Shown here in pieces: positions 7,671-16,160 of a stretch of 29,112 bases of DNA (position 1 is the stretch's first letter; each line of letters starts with the position of its first letter). The stretch is from the NCBI GenBank assembly GCA_018700535.1, contig JABITQ010000080.1, forward strand, positions 1 to 29,112, read 5' to 3'. A program made the translations under genes and the position numbers. Source of the DNA: Candidatus Uhrbacteria bacterium (GTDB lineage Bacteria > Patescibacteriota > Patescibacteriia > UBA9934 > GWF2-40-263). The notes under the pieces are model-generated. The model was given only the letters and a program-made list of their open reading frames with translations, was not told the DNA's origin and did not search any database.

Positions 7671-9203
7671 CTATGAAGTTTCGATAGTGGTGGCCATGGC
7701 TGCCACTTTTGTTTTTACTCGCAATGGGTCTGCTGTCGATTCTACCACCTTGATAGCCTGTTGATTGGGAAGGAATGGGATGCAGAAGAGCAGAAATCCT
7801 AATCCGATTGGATGGTTTAGGTATGGCGAAAAGAAGTGTGTTGCATAAAGGAAACCAATACCGCTAATCAGACCAATACCGAGCCAAGCTTTGTCCGTCC
7901 TCGTGTAGGCGAGAAGTTGCTTGATCATCAGTGCTGCAAGAGCGAGGAAACCAATTGGGCCTAAAATTCCCATCTTCACCCAAAGCTCAAACCACCCCCA
8001 CTCCATTGCAACTGTTGTCCAGGTTCCGTCTTCAGAGAATTCACGCACACGTGGATCATCACTTTGAAACGTAACGCTTGTTCCATAACCTGAACCCAAA
8101 ATTGGATTTGATTTGATTGACTCGATCATTGGATCTAACAGCTTCCAACGACTAGAAACCGCAGCATCACCAGACTCAGTTGCACGCTTTGAAAGCGCAT
8201 CAGCTAGATCGGACCCAGTTGATGATTGATTTGGAATTGGAAACAAGACAATCACAGCAATAAGCACGAGACCGAGCACAAGAGATCCAATCGCATGCCC
8301 CGCTGACTGCAACCATCTTGAGATTGAAGGACGACTTCGCCATAGGATCAACACAAATAGAACGAGTAGCGATCCAGCAAACCCAACCCAGAAGGATCGT
8401 GATAGACCGAGAACGAGCGTTGCGATTGAGATCGAAAGGATTGGAAAAACTTTTTTGAATGACCAACGTTTTTGGAAAAGCATTGAGAGCAACAGAAGCA
8501 AAAAGACTCCTACGAAGAAATGAGATTGCATGAACACTCGATAGACCCCTCCTCCGATTGGTGTCACTTCCGCAATACGCAGGTCGCGCAGAAACACGTA
8601 ACTTGTCGATAATACAACCTCGTTAAAGTGTGTAAACAAATACAGCACAAGCGCTGACACCCCCATAGACCAAGTGGCTCCAGCAGCAAGAAGCTGAAGG
8701 AGTTTGCTTTTGAGCTCTGAAGTCCAATTAATAGCTGTGACTGGAAGCAAGTATCCTAAATAGAGATATGCATTTCCATCTGAAAATGCAGCACCGAATC
8801 CGTTTCGGAGATATCCTGAGAACAATCCCACAACGACTGCAAGAGCAACGATAGAGAATTGACGGAGTCTGACATCGTTTAAAGACACACGCACTCTACC
8901 TCTGAGTAATTGGACGAACCACGCTGACATGACCGCAGCAAAGATGGTCATGCGCAACGAAAGCATGAACCCAGAAACTTCTGTGCTTAACAATTGCCCG
9001 TGCGCATTTGAAAATAGTTCAATGAATGCAAAGAGTATTCCATACTCGAGACGCTTGAGAGAGATCGCAAACGCACCAATCGCAATTAGTAACAATAAAA
9101 CCGCGCTGATCCCAACGTAGTAACCCAACGCCGCAACTGCATACAGTACTGCAATTGCGATCAATCCGTGTTTAAATGTCTTGCCGAAAAATTGTTGTGT
9201 CAC
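7671..9203 (-). CDS. O-antigen ligase/polymerase-like multi-pass membrane protein
   Basis: A 510-residue protein with roughly a dozen hydrophobic segments, fitting the Wzy_C/O-antigen ligase superfamily (PF04932). A long extracytoplasmic stretch (about residues 325-395) carries ESIKSNPILGSGYGTS, similar to the PxLGxGxG signature of the family. Such proteins polymerise or attach undecaprenyl-linked glycans on the outer face of the membrane. The start is GTG at 9203, in a 4-nt GTGA overlap with the upstream glycosyltransferase. It is the last gene of the flippase-glycosyltransferase operon, so it probably acts on the glycan those genes build. Whether it is a ligase or a polymerase cannot be told from sequence. 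Confidence 0.82.
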   Translation of the reverse strand: MTQQFFGKTFKHGLIAIAVLYAVAALGYYVGISAVLLLLIAIGAFAISLKRLEYGILFAFIELFSNAHGQLLSTEVSGFMLSLRMTIFAAVMSAWFVQLLRGRVRVSLNDVRLRQFSIVALAVVVGLFSGYLRNGFGAAFSDGNAYLYLGYLLPVTAINWTSELKSKLLQLLAAGATWSMGVSALVLYLFTHFNEVVLSTSYVFLRDLRIAEVTPIGGGVYRVFMQSHFFVGVFLLLLLSMLFQKRWSFKKVFPILSISIATLVLGLSRSFWVGFAGSLLVLFVLILWRSRPSISRWLQSAGHAIGSLVLGLVLIAVIVLFPIPNQSSTGSDLADALSKRATESGDAAVSSRWKLLDPMIESIKSNPILGSGYGTSVTFQSDDPRVREFSEDGTWTTVAMEWGWFELWVKMGILGPIGFLALAALMIKQLLAYTRTDKAWLGIGLISGIGFLYATHFFSPYLNHPIGLGFLLFCIPFLPNQQAIKVVESTADPLRVKTKVAAMATTIETS

Positions 9204-10045
9204 ATTGGTTTGATTAACGAAACAAAAGCACTTGCTGTAAAAAAGACAGGCTCACCCAGAACGAAAATTGAATGCGCAAACCTTCCATGATGCTTCTTAA
9301 TATATCTACGGATGCTGCGTCGCAATACCTGCTGTTTCGTAATCGTTGGCACACGATCAAAGCTTGCACCCTTTTTGTGCTTGGCGACAACATCATGAAA
9401 GTACCGAACACGAAAACCTTTATCGACAGCGCGTTTACAAAAATCCACTTCTTCGTACCAGATAAAAAATCCATCATCGAGCAAACCAATCGTATCAATT
9501 ACGTTTCGTCGGATGCAAAAGAAGGCCCCCATAACCTGATCAACATCTTGCGACTCTGCGTAATTGAAATCCTTCATCAACCAACGACGAAATGATTTTG
9601 AATTTGTAAAAACATAATTAAGTTTTAGTAGAAGCATCAGCTGGTCTATCGGTGTAGGAAAACTCCACACGCAGGCCTGCTGTGTCCCGTCTAAATTTTT
9701 TAATGATGCACCACCGACACCAACTCCAGTATCTGCATTCATTTTTTCTTCCATCAAGCAAAGAGCCTCATCAACAAACACAACATCGGGATTAATCAAC
9801 ACAACATAGTCCCCCACTGCTTGCTCAATCGCAATGTTGCACCCACCAGCGAAACCCAGGTTCACTTCTGAATCAATAAGTTTTACTTGCGGAAACTGAC
9901 GACGCAATTCTGTGAGGTCATCACCTGATCCATTCTCAACAACAAACACTTCGATCTCACCTTTGACATGATGCTTGAACAACGACTCAAGCATGATGAG
10001 TGTGTAGTCTATTGTTTTGTAATTTACAGTGACAACAGAAATCAT
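9200..10045 (-). CDS. Family 2 glycosyltransferase, rhamnosyltransferase-like
   Basis: The 281-residue protein has the GT-A fold signatures VVTVNYKT at the N-terminus, VNLGFAGGCN (61-70) and NPD (85-87) in place of the usual DXD, followed by FFIWYEEVDFCKRA, all typical of the WbbL-type rhamnosyltransferase group. It would add a sugar to a lipid-linked glycan at the cytoplasmic membrane face. Starts and stops overlap neighbours by 4 nt on both sides. The sugar donor is inferred only by resemblance. Confidence 0.88.
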   Translation of the reverse strand: MISVVTVNYKTIDYTLIMLESLFKHHVKGEIEVFVVENGSGDDLTELRRQFPQVKLIDSEVNLGFAGGCNIAIEQAVGDYVVLINPDVVFVDEALCLMEEKMNADTGVGVGGASLKNLDGTQQACVWSFPTPIDQLMLLLKLNYVFTNSKSFRRWLMKDFNYAESQDVDQVMGAFFCIRRNVIDTIGLLDDGFFIWYEEVDFCKRAVDKGFRVRYFHDVVAKHKKGASFDRVPTITKQQVLRRSIRRYIKKHHGRFAHSIFVLGEPVFFTASAFVSLIKPM

Positions 10046-10740
10046 AAAGTGATCTTATGTTTTGCGTAAATGATTTTACGCGCCTGCTCGTAACGCTTCA
10101 CTGCACTTGATTTCCATGGAAGTTTAAACATGAACGATGGTATCCAACCAGAGATTGCAAGTCGATTGTTATCGTGAACTGTTCGAAACAATTCTTCATC
10201 AACAAAAATTCCACTCCTTCCCTCCTCGGCCATGGTGAGCCAAAGATCCCAATCTTGAAATCTCTTTACAGACAGATCCATACCTGGAAAATGCTCTCGA
10301 CGTATCATTGCACTCGTATGGATGTAGTTCATCTTTTTGAGTGCATCAACATCAAATGCTTTAGACTTGAAACGTTTCCATCCCCAACGGAAGCTTGAGT
10401 AAGCCCACGACGCTTCAGGATGCTCTGCAAGGGCCTTTTCAAGCCTTTCTAGCATATCTGGTCGCATAACAAGATCAGCATCACACAAGACAAATAATGA
10501 GCCTTTTGACTTCTTGAATCCGTTCATTCGTGCAGTCTGCTCTCCTTTGTTGTCCTGATAGTGATAATCGATTCTGTCGAGATAGGGCTTGAGAAGCTCT
10601 TTGGTTCCATCGTGTGAACCATCATCGATCACAATGATCTCATCAGCTTTGCGCGTTTGACCAAGAACCGACTCGATACAACCCACAATCGTACTTGCGT
10701 GCTGGTATGTCGGGATTATGATTGAGATGGTTTCTGTCAT
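10042..10740 (-). CDS. Family 2 glycosyltransferase
   Basis: A 232-residue GT-A enzyme: SIIIPTYQHASTI at the N-terminus, VIDDGSHDGT (37-46) and the metal-binding DAD (87-89). The C-terminal half contains the FQDWDLWLTMAEEG motif often seen in GT2 acceptor regions. There is no membrane segment, so it is probably soluble or peripheral. It is coupled to the upstream GT4 gene and to the downstream GT2 gene by ATGA overlaps. Donor and acceptor are unknown. Confidence 0.88.
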   Translation of the reverse strand: MTETISIIIPTYQHASTIVGCIESVLGQTRKADEIIVIDDGSHDGTKELLKPYLDRIDYHYQDNKGEQTARMNGFKKSKGSLFVLCDADLVMRPDMLERLEKALAEHPEASWAYSSFRWGWKRFKSKAFDVDALKKMNYIHTSAMIRREHFPGMDLSVKRFQDWDLWLTMAEEGRSGIFVDEELFRTVHDNNRLAISGWIPSFMFKLPWKSSAVKRYEQARKIIYAKHKITL

Positions 10741-11816
10741 AAGTATGGCTCGAGCTTAGCAAACTGAGCATTACATTGAAACATTGACTTTGCGCGCGCC
10801 CGAGCTTGCTGCCCAAGACGTTCTCGGAGCTCTGTATCGAGAGCGAGAGTGAGAATGGCAGAACTGAGTGCATTAGGATCTTCTGGATCGATAAGCAAAC
10901 CTGTCTCGTTATCCAACACAGCCTCGTTTACGCCAGAAATATTACTAGTGATGGACGGCGTTGCGTACGCTGCCGCTTCAATAAACACCATCCCAAAACC
11001 TTCTTTGTCTATCTTGTCATTTGAAACAGGTTCTACAAATACATCTGCATCTGCATACAGTTTCTCCAGGTCATCCTGACTAACGTCTCCATGAAATACA
11101 ACCAGATCTTCGAGTCCAAGCTCATGCGTCATCGTCCGAAGCGTTGCTTCCATTGGGCCTGTACCGGCGATGTGATACTCAAACGCACTTAGCTTTCCTG
11201 AACGACGCAATCTAGCAAGTGCTGTGAGAACGCGCGCATGCCCTTTACGTTCAACAAGCCTACTGACTGTTAGCAACGAAAACACATCACTTTTCTTCTG
11301 CACTGTTTCTGGAATGGATTCTAAGCAGGGATACACCACCAACGATGAGACTCCAAAATCTGCGTGAACTTCTCTTGCCAACGCTTCAGAATTTGCAACA
11401 ACAAGTCGCGCACGACTCAAAACTTTTTGGGCTACTCTGCGCTTACGAGCACTTTGTTTTGCTAACCGAATATCCATTCCATGTACAAAAACAATGTACG
11501 GAATTTTTGAACACATGACTGCGGTACCGATTGGAATCACATGACTCGTGATCACCAGGTCATATTGTTTGCGCACAGACCTTACATAGCGCAATGTCTT
11601 TAGCCACCGAGGCCAAAAGCGCTTATACAAAAGTGGCATGCGGTAAATCGGGTACGACTCTTGAGGATCGAATGTCTGCCACTCAGGATGTGTGCCAGCG
11701 ATTACTACGACCTGATCTTTAAGATGTCTTGCTAAAGCAGATAGATAACGCGCCACTCCACCGCGCATTGGCGGGTAGTCTGGAGTCAGCATTAATATTC
11801 GAGATTTCTTATCCAT
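10737..11816 (-). CDS. Family 4 glycosyltransferase
   Basis: The 359-residue GT-B protein has the N-terminal glycine loop PPMRGGVARYL (15-25), the mid-protein VSRLVERKGH (184-193) and the EX7E donor-binding element E272 GFGMVFI E280 that marks GT4 retaining enzymes. It would transfer a nucleotide-activated sugar to a lipid-linked or protein glycan in the cytoplasm. It starts one base after the flippase stop and overlaps the next gene by 4 nt. The sugar specificity cannot be read from sequence. Confidence 0.9.
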   Translation of the reverse strand: MDKKSRILMLTPDYPPMRGGVARYLSALARHLKDQVVVIAGTHPEWQTFDPQESYPIYRMPLLYKRFWPRWLKTLRYVRSVRKQYDLVITSHVIPIGTAVMCSKIPYIVFVHGMDIRLAKQSARKRRVAQKVLSRARLVVANSEALAREVHADFGVSSLVVYPCLESIPETVQKKSDVFSLLTVSRLVERKGHARVLTALARLRRSGKLSAFEYHIAGTGPMEATLRTMTHELGLEDLVVFHGDVSQDDLEKLYADADVFVEPVSNDKIDKEGFGMVFIEAAAYATPSITSNISGVNEAVLDNETGLLIDPEDPNALSSAILTLALDTELRERLGQQARARAKSMFQCNAQFAKLEPYL

Positions 11817-11817
11817 A

Positions 11818-13251
11818 TCAACGGGAGATTAATCGCTTGGCTGCCAGAACGTCTTCTTTTGTTACAACCTTCAGAATAAACAAGAAAACAACATAGACCA
11901 AAGCTGCAACAGGGATCACAGGGATCCATCCAATGATTGGCTTAAGGTAGGTGGCGACCAAAGCCATAAAGACACCAGCAATTGCGATTGGAATTAACTG
12001 TCTAATCAAATTCCTGATTTTAAACAAATGATTAACTTGATTTACAAAATACAATCCAGCTAAGAACATTCCTGTAAAGCTGATGATTGCTGCGTAGGCA
12101 GCGCCAAGCACACCAATCTTCGGGATTAGAGCTGCATTCAAGATCACATTCACAACCATTGCAAATCCCATGATGGTTGTTTTTGTAACTTGTCTGTTTG
12201 CAGCATTGAGAAGTGACCCAATTGGGAAATCGAGAAAAATTGGAATGAGGACGAAGACGAGCAACTGAAGAACAATCGCAGAATCCGCATACCCATCCCC
12301 CGCCAGCAATACGAGCTCAGGGGCAACAACCCAAATTCCTAGCGTGATTGGGATGGCTAAAATCATCATGTACCACATCGCTTTGTTGAACATCTTGTTC
12401 AACGCACGCTCGTCCTTCCCTACCAATGAGCTTAAGCCTGGGTAAAGCGCTGCAATGAACGCTAGTGGCAAAAATTGGAATGCGTAGGTGAACTTGTATG
12501 CGATCGCATAGATACCAACTGCTGTTGTGTCGAAAAATTTTGAAATAAAGATACTATCTACGTACGAGTAGATCTTCACAAAGATTGCTGCCAGCGCGAA
12601 TGGTAATGCGATCTTCAGCAGCATCTTTGTTGCCTTCTTACTAAATCTTGGACGCAATGCTGTTGCCGACAACACCTTCACCATCTTCGTTGCAGAAAAA
12701 ATAACACCAACAAGAGACCCTGCGAGAAGCGCGAGAATAAGAAGATGAAGCGACGGGTTTAACCAGAGAACCAAAGCACCAAGCGAGACTGTTGTTATTT
12801 GACCGATAAATATTCCAATGGCTTCATACTGAAGTTTTTGGACTCCGCGTAAAGCACCGTAAAAAAGAAGATGAGTTGAATCGAGAATAAGCACAATGCT
12901 CGCAATGATAATCAGCTGAACAATCAATGGATCATACCCAAGTGCAACCCCTGTCGAAATCGCACCAATCACAGCAAGAACCATCAAAGGGATTTTGGTT
13001 CCTATTGCTGTACGAACATGTGTGACTGCCTGTTCAGGATTTTTCGCTATCTCTCGAATGACTACTGGAGTTATTCCAAAGTCTGCGATAACTGTGTAGA
13101 TCACAGCGATTGAGGTAGCCAAAAAGTAAGTACCTGTTTGATCTGGGCCCATGATTCTCGCAAGAAACAAAAAATAGGCAAAAGCAATGATCTTTTGCCC
13201 AACCGCGGCGATGGTGAGATATAAAGTATTTTTGGCAAGAATGCTACTCAC
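11818..13251 (-). CDS. Wzx-like polysaccharide flippase (MOP superfamily)
   Basis: A 477-residue integral membrane protein with about 14 hydrophobic helices and the N-terminal layout of the Wzx/RfbX branch (NTLYLTIAAVGQKI, ARIMGPDQTGTYFLA). It should move undecaprenyl-linked oligosaccharides across the membrane. The start is GTG at 13251: a TATAAT at 13266-13261 lies nine bases upstream, predicting a leader of only a few bases. It is the first gene of a tight operon with three glycosyltransferases and a ligase-like protein, which fits surface glycan assembly. It is distinct from the MurJ-type flippase at 20023-21642. Confidence 0.88.
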   Translation of the reverse strand: MSSILAKNTLYLTIAAVGQKIIAFAYFLFLARIMGPDQTGTYFLATSIAVIYTVIADFGITPVVIREIAKNPEQAVTHVRTAIGTKIPLMVLAVIGAISTGVALGYDPLIVQLIIIASIVLILDSTHLLFYGALRGVQKLQYEAIGIFIGQITTVSLGALVLWLNPSLHLLILALLAGSLVGVIFSATKMVKVLSATALRPRFSKKATKMLLKIALPFALAAIFVKIYSYVDSIFISKFFDTTAVGIYAIAYKFTYAFQFLPLAFIAALYPGLSSLVGKDERALNKMFNKAMWYMMILAIPITLGIWVVAPELVLLAGDGYADSAIVLQLLVFVLIPIFLDFPIGSLLNAANRQVTKTTIMGFAMVVNVILNAALIPKIGVLGAAYAAIISFTGMFLAGLYFVNQVNHLFKIRNLIRQLIPIAIAGVFMALVATYLKPIIGWIPVIPVAALVYVVFLFILKVVTKEDVLAAKRLISR

Positions 13252-13260
13252 AGTAAGAGT

Positions 13261-13289
13261 ATTATATCTGTTTTTTGGGTAAATGAAAA
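13261..13289 (-). promoter_or_regulatory. Promoter of the glycan operon, nearly leaderless
   Basis: TTTTCA (13289-13284), 17-bp spacer, TATAAT (13266-13261); the GTG start codon follows nine bases after the -10. The -35 overlaps the distal arm of the terminator of the upstream orphan gene. Confidence 0.6.
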
Positions 13290-13311
13290 CGGCGGTTTTT
13301 AAGCGCCGTTT
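13287..13311 (-). terminator. Terminator-like hairpin after the orphan gene at 13335-14174
   Basis: An 8-bp stem (AAACGGCG with CGCCGTTT) around a nine-base loop lies 24 nt after the stop codon. On the minus strand the T run is short (TTTTCATTT), so termination may be partial. Confidence 0.5.
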
Positions 13312-13334
13312 GCGTAGAGAGTTTGTTTGTTTAC

Positions 13335-14174
13335 CTATCCCCTGAAGATAGATGGATCATACAACATGGTTGAGGTTGATCCTGAACCAACAGGACCAGA
13401 ACTTTCGGCGCCTGGAGCACAGATCGTTTGAGGACCTGACTGCCCAAAGCGACGGACAGCAGCATCCACACGAGTGTCGCGCTGAAGTTTTCTCATAAGA
13501 CTTGCCATTCCGAGCCGACCATCTCCTGCATCCATGCCAACGCCCTGAAACAGCTTGCCGAAGCTTTCTCTGGTCTTGTCGTTGTCCCAAGGATCTTCAC
13601 CTGTAAGCGGAAGAAGCGGTTTCAAGTCCGTCATTGAAGCACTGCTGAGTCTTCTCAGCATACGATCCAGAGGATTTAGCCGAGCTTCAGCTCGCGAGAT
13701 TTCACGCTGCCTTATCTCCATGAGACGAGGAAATCCACGGAAGCCAGAATCGTACTCTTCAAAATACTTGATGCCATGCTCACCACAGTGAGCAGCAGCC
13801 ATAGTGACACGAGCACCAGCAAACATGGGGCGCTGTGCCATCCAGGTTGCAACGGTTTTGAATCGATCCCGAGGAGACTTCGCTCCTTCGAAATTTGGCT
13901 TCTGCTTGAGACCTAGTGCGAATACCGCATCCTTCGGGTTCATGACAAGTGAAATCACACCAACACTCACTCCGGGCTTGCTTTTGACTTTCTTGAATCC
14001 CTCGAAGGTCAGTTCTACACAGAACGCAATCGGAGCGGGATTTCCCTCTGGCCCCCAATCAGCTCTCAATACAACTTCGGCATCCGGAATCGCTGGGTTG
14101 CTTGGAAACTGGGTCGAGTCGGAATCTTCGATTTCCCACAGAACTCCAGCTGGGTTATGAATGAACGGATCCAT
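13335..14174 (-). CDS. Orphan protein of unknown function next to the ribosomal operon
   Basis: I do not recognise this 279-residue protein. It has no signal peptide or membrane helix. The first half is predicted mixed alpha/beta (VVLRADWGPEG, PIAFCVELTFEGFKKV, VGVISLVMNP), the middle holds a basic helical stretch (MEIRQREISRAEARLNPLDR) and the C-terminus is Gly/Ser-rich and probably disordered (GAESSGPVGSGSTST). The start at 14174 is set by AAGGAGG five bases upstream rather than the TTG ten codons earlier. It has its own TTGACA promoter and sits between the end of the rpsI operon and the glycan operon. It shares its promoter and SD style with the orphan at 18-1109, but I see no clear sequence similarity between them. 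Confidence 0.8.
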   Translation of the reverse strand: MDPFIHNPAGVLWEIEDSDSTQFPSNPAIPDAEVVLRADWGPEGNPAPIAFCVELTFEGFKKVKSKPGVSVGVISLVMNPKDAVFALGLKQKPNFEGAKSPRDRFKTVATWMAQRPMFAGARVTMAAAHCGEHGIKYFEEYDSGFRGFPRLMEIRQREISRAEARLNPLDRMLRRLSSASMTDLKPLLPLTGEDPWDNDKTRESFGKLFQGVGMDAGDGRLGMASLMRKLQRDTRVDAAVRRFGQSGPQTICAPGAESSGPVGSGSTSTMLYDPSIFRG

Positions 14175-14179
14175 TTCTA

Positions 14180-14186
14180 CCTCCTT
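14180..14186 (-). promoter_or_regulatory. Consensus Shine-Dalgarno of the orphan gene
   Basis: AAGGAGG five bases before the ATG at 14174, the strongest SD in the window; it fixes the start codon. Confidence 0.8.
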
Positions 14187-14194
14187 GCATGGCG

Positions 14195-14223
14195 ATTTAA
14201 GCAAAAATTTACCAGCTTGTCAA
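14195..14223 (-). promoter_or_regulatory. Promoter of the orphan gene, TTGACA plus extended -10
   Basis: TTGACA (14223-14218), 17-bp spacer and TTAAAT (14200-14195) preceded by TGC, an extended -10. The predicted start near 14188 gives a leader of about 14 nt containing the SD. Confidence 0.65.
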
Positions 14224-14239
14224 CCATTATCTTGCAATC

Positions 14240-14269
14240 AAAAAACCAGAGCCTAAGCTCTGGTTTTTT
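14240..14269 (-). terminator. Terminator of the ribosomal protein operon
   Basis: A perfect 13-bp stem (AAAAAACCAGAGC with its complement) around a four-base loop, with T tracts in both directions, starts five bases after the rpsI stop codon. Confidence 0.92.
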
Positions 14270-14273
14270 AATT

Positions 14274-14678
14274 TTATCGTTTTGACCACTGTGGTGCACG
14301 ACGCGCTCCACGGAGACCAGGTTTCTTTCGTTCTTTAACACGAGCATCTCGTGTTAGGAAACGGCCTGTTTTCAAAGTTGCTCGAAATTCAGGGTTGAAA
14401 TCTACGAGACCTCGGGCAATACCCAGACGGATAGCGTCAGCTTGTCCGTGAATACCACCACCCTTTACACTTACTGTAATGTCGAACATTTCGCGAGTTC
14501 CAGTAAGTACTAGTGGTGCAACAAGTGCCTGTTGCAGAATTGACACAGGAATATGTACCTGGAAATCACGATCGTTGACAGTGATTTTTCCGGTACCACC
14601 CTGATGCAAACGCACACGAGCTGTAGCACTCTTTCGACGCCCAACAGATTCAATATATCTTGATGTTGTATCTGCCAT
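14274..14678 (-). CDS. rpsI: Small ribosomal subunit protein uS9
   Basis: A 134-residue protein with the S9 pattern RYIESVGRRKSATARVRL at the start, GGGIHGQADAIRLGIARGL in the middle and the basic tail RGARRAPQWSKR that reaches toward the P-site tRNA. It is the last gene of the operon and follows rplM by 2 nt without an SD. Length is normal. Confidence 0.97.
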   Translation of the reverse strand: MADTTSRYIESVGRRKSATARVRLHQGGTGKITVNDRDFQVHIPVSILQQALVAPLVLTGTREMFDITVSVKGGGIHGQADAIRLGIARGLVDFNPEFRATLKTGRFLTRDARVKERKKPGLRGARRAPQWSKR

Positions 14679-14680
14679 AT

Positions 14681-15040
14681 CTAGTTACTAACAGCTAAAC
14701 GCTTCATGCGTTCAGTACGTTGTTTATTTTTAGGCAACATTCGTGAGACTGCGCGGCGGACAATGTCAGCCGGATCAGTTTCCCACACCTTCTTAAGCGG
14801 AGTCTCCTTAAGTCCTCCAGCATAACCAGAGTGACGGTAATAAGTAGACTGCTCAATCTTTTTACCGGTGATCACCATCTTTGAAGCGTTCAAAACCTGA
14901 ACATTGTCACCTCCATCAATATTTGGAGTAAATGTAGGCTTGTGCTTTCCGATCAAAAGATGAACAGCTTCTGTAGCAATACGACCAGGCGCTTTTCCAG
15001 TTGCATCAATAGTATGAATGTCGCGTTGAATGGATTTCAT
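14681..15040 (-). CDS. rplM: Large ribosomal subunit protein uL13
   Basis: A 119-residue protein, somewhat short for L13 (about 142 in E. coli). L13 features present: IDATGKAPGRIATEAVHLLIGKHK, NIDGGDNVQVLNASKMVITGKK, YYRHSGYAGGLK and AVSRMLPKNKQ. The start is placed at MKSIQRDI (15040), which follows the rplQ stop by one base; upstream in-frame codons lie inside rplQ. It precedes rpsI as in most bacteria. Confidence 0.95.
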   Translation of the reverse strand: MKSIQRDIHTIDATGKAPGRIATEAVHLLIGKHKPTFTPNIDGGDNVQVLNASKMVITGKKIEQSTYYRHSGYAGGLKETPLKKVWETDPADIVRRAVSRMLPKNKQRTERMKRLAVSN

Positions 15041-15041
15041 A

Positions 15042-15392
15042 TTAAACAAGTTCGATTTGAACCATATCAGCACCGTCATTCTTTCGAGGGCCGATTTTTA
15101 CAATACGTGTGTATCCCCCAGGTCTATTTGCATAACGTGGTCCAAGTACATCAAGAATCTTTTCAACAGCATGTGCTGTGTAAAAAAACTTCATCAACTT
15201 ACGTCGTGATGCAAGAGTTGGTGTCTTACCAGTGGTAATAGCACGCTCAACAAAAGGCTTGACTGCCTTAGCTTTCGCTACGGTTGTCTGCACTTTTTCA
15301 TGCAAAACAATACTCGCTGCGAGATTGCGAAGCAAGGCTTCACGAGAAGCTTTTGGACGACCTAGGATTTTTCCCTTTTTTCGGTGACGCAT
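15042..15392 (-). CDS. rplQ: Large ribosomal subunit protein bL17
   Basis: A 116-residue protein starting MRHRKKGKILGRPKASREALLRNLA, the L17 signature, with HEKVQTTVAKAKAVKPFVERAITTGK following. It lies 3 nt after rpoA, its usual partner, and lacks an SD. Confidence 0.97.
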   Translation of the reverse strand: MRHRKKGKILGRPKASREALLRNLAASIVLHEKVQTTVAKAKAVKPFVERAITTGKTPTLASRRKLMKFFYTAHAVEKILDVLGPRYANRPGGYTRIVKIGPRKNDGADMVQIELV

Positions 15393-15395
15393 ACG

Positions 15396-16142
15396 TTATT
15401 CAACAGTTGGTTGTATTTCTTCAGATACTTCATTGCCTAATTCAGCTGTATCAGCCGGACTTTGCAACATAAGTTTGAAATAGTCAATAAGGATCTTTGC
15501 AGACTCGTTTACCGCCGCTTCAGGCGTAACCGTACCATCTGTTTCAATGGTCATGATTAGCTTGTCGTAGTTAGTGATCTCACCAACACGCGTATCTTCT
15601 ACACGGTACCCGACATTTCGGATTGGTGAGAATAGAGCGTCGATTCCGATCGTTCCAAGATCATGAACCTCATTTGTTCGCTCTTCAGTAGCACTGTAAC
15701 CGCGACCCTTTCTAACAGTAATCTCCATCTCAAATGTTGCACTGTCGCTTGTGACGTTTGCAATCAAGAGTTCAGGATTTACGATTTCGACATCAGCATT
15801 GGGCTCAATGTCTGCTGCTGTAACCTTTTTGATTCCAGTAGATGAAATCTTGAGGATTACGGGCTCATCTGAAAACACTTTCATTCTGAGCGACTTGAGG
15901 TTCAAAATGATCTCAAGTGCATCTTCTTTAACGTTTTCAATTGCTTGGAACTCATGGCTCACCCCCTGAATTTTTACTGCGGTAACCGCAGCTCCAGGCA
16001 ACGATGAAAGGAGGACGCGACGAAGCGCGTTACCAAGCGTTGTTCCATATCCATGGAAACACGGCTCAACAACCAAGATACCCTCGTTAGGGCGCTCGGA
16101 CTCCTCAAATCGGATTGATGATGGAAGAAGAATGTTCTCCAT
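15396..16142 (-). CDS. rpoA: RNA polymerase alpha subunit lacking the C-terminal domain
   Basis: The 248-residue protein covers the alpha N-terminal domain that dimerises and scaffolds beta and beta-prime: GYGTTLGNALRRVLLSSLPGAAVTAVKIQGV (about 31-61), the VEDTRVGEITNYDKLIMTIETDGT strand pair and a final helix ESAKILIDYFKLML. It then ends with an acidic tail (ELGNEVSEEIQPTVE). The C-terminal domain of about 80 residues that binds UP elements and activators in most bacteria (total about 315-330) is absent, and the stop is followed 3 nt later by rplQ, so no frameshift remnant is visible. It sits in its normal place between rpsD and rplQ. Confidence 0.96.
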   Translation of the reverse strand: MENILLPSSIRFEESERPNEGILVVEPCFHGYGTTLGNALRRVLLSSLPGAAVTAVKIQGVSHEFQAIENVKEDALEIILNLKSLRMKVFSDEPVILKISSTGIKKVTAADIEPNADVEIVNPELLIANVTSDSATFEMEITVRKGRGYSATEERTNEVHDLGTIGIDALFSPIRNVGYRVEDTRVGEITNYDKLIMTIETDGTVTPEAAVNESAKILIDYFKLMLQSPADTAELGNEVSEEIQPTVE

Positions 16143-16160
16143 ACGTACTCGTTTTGATAA

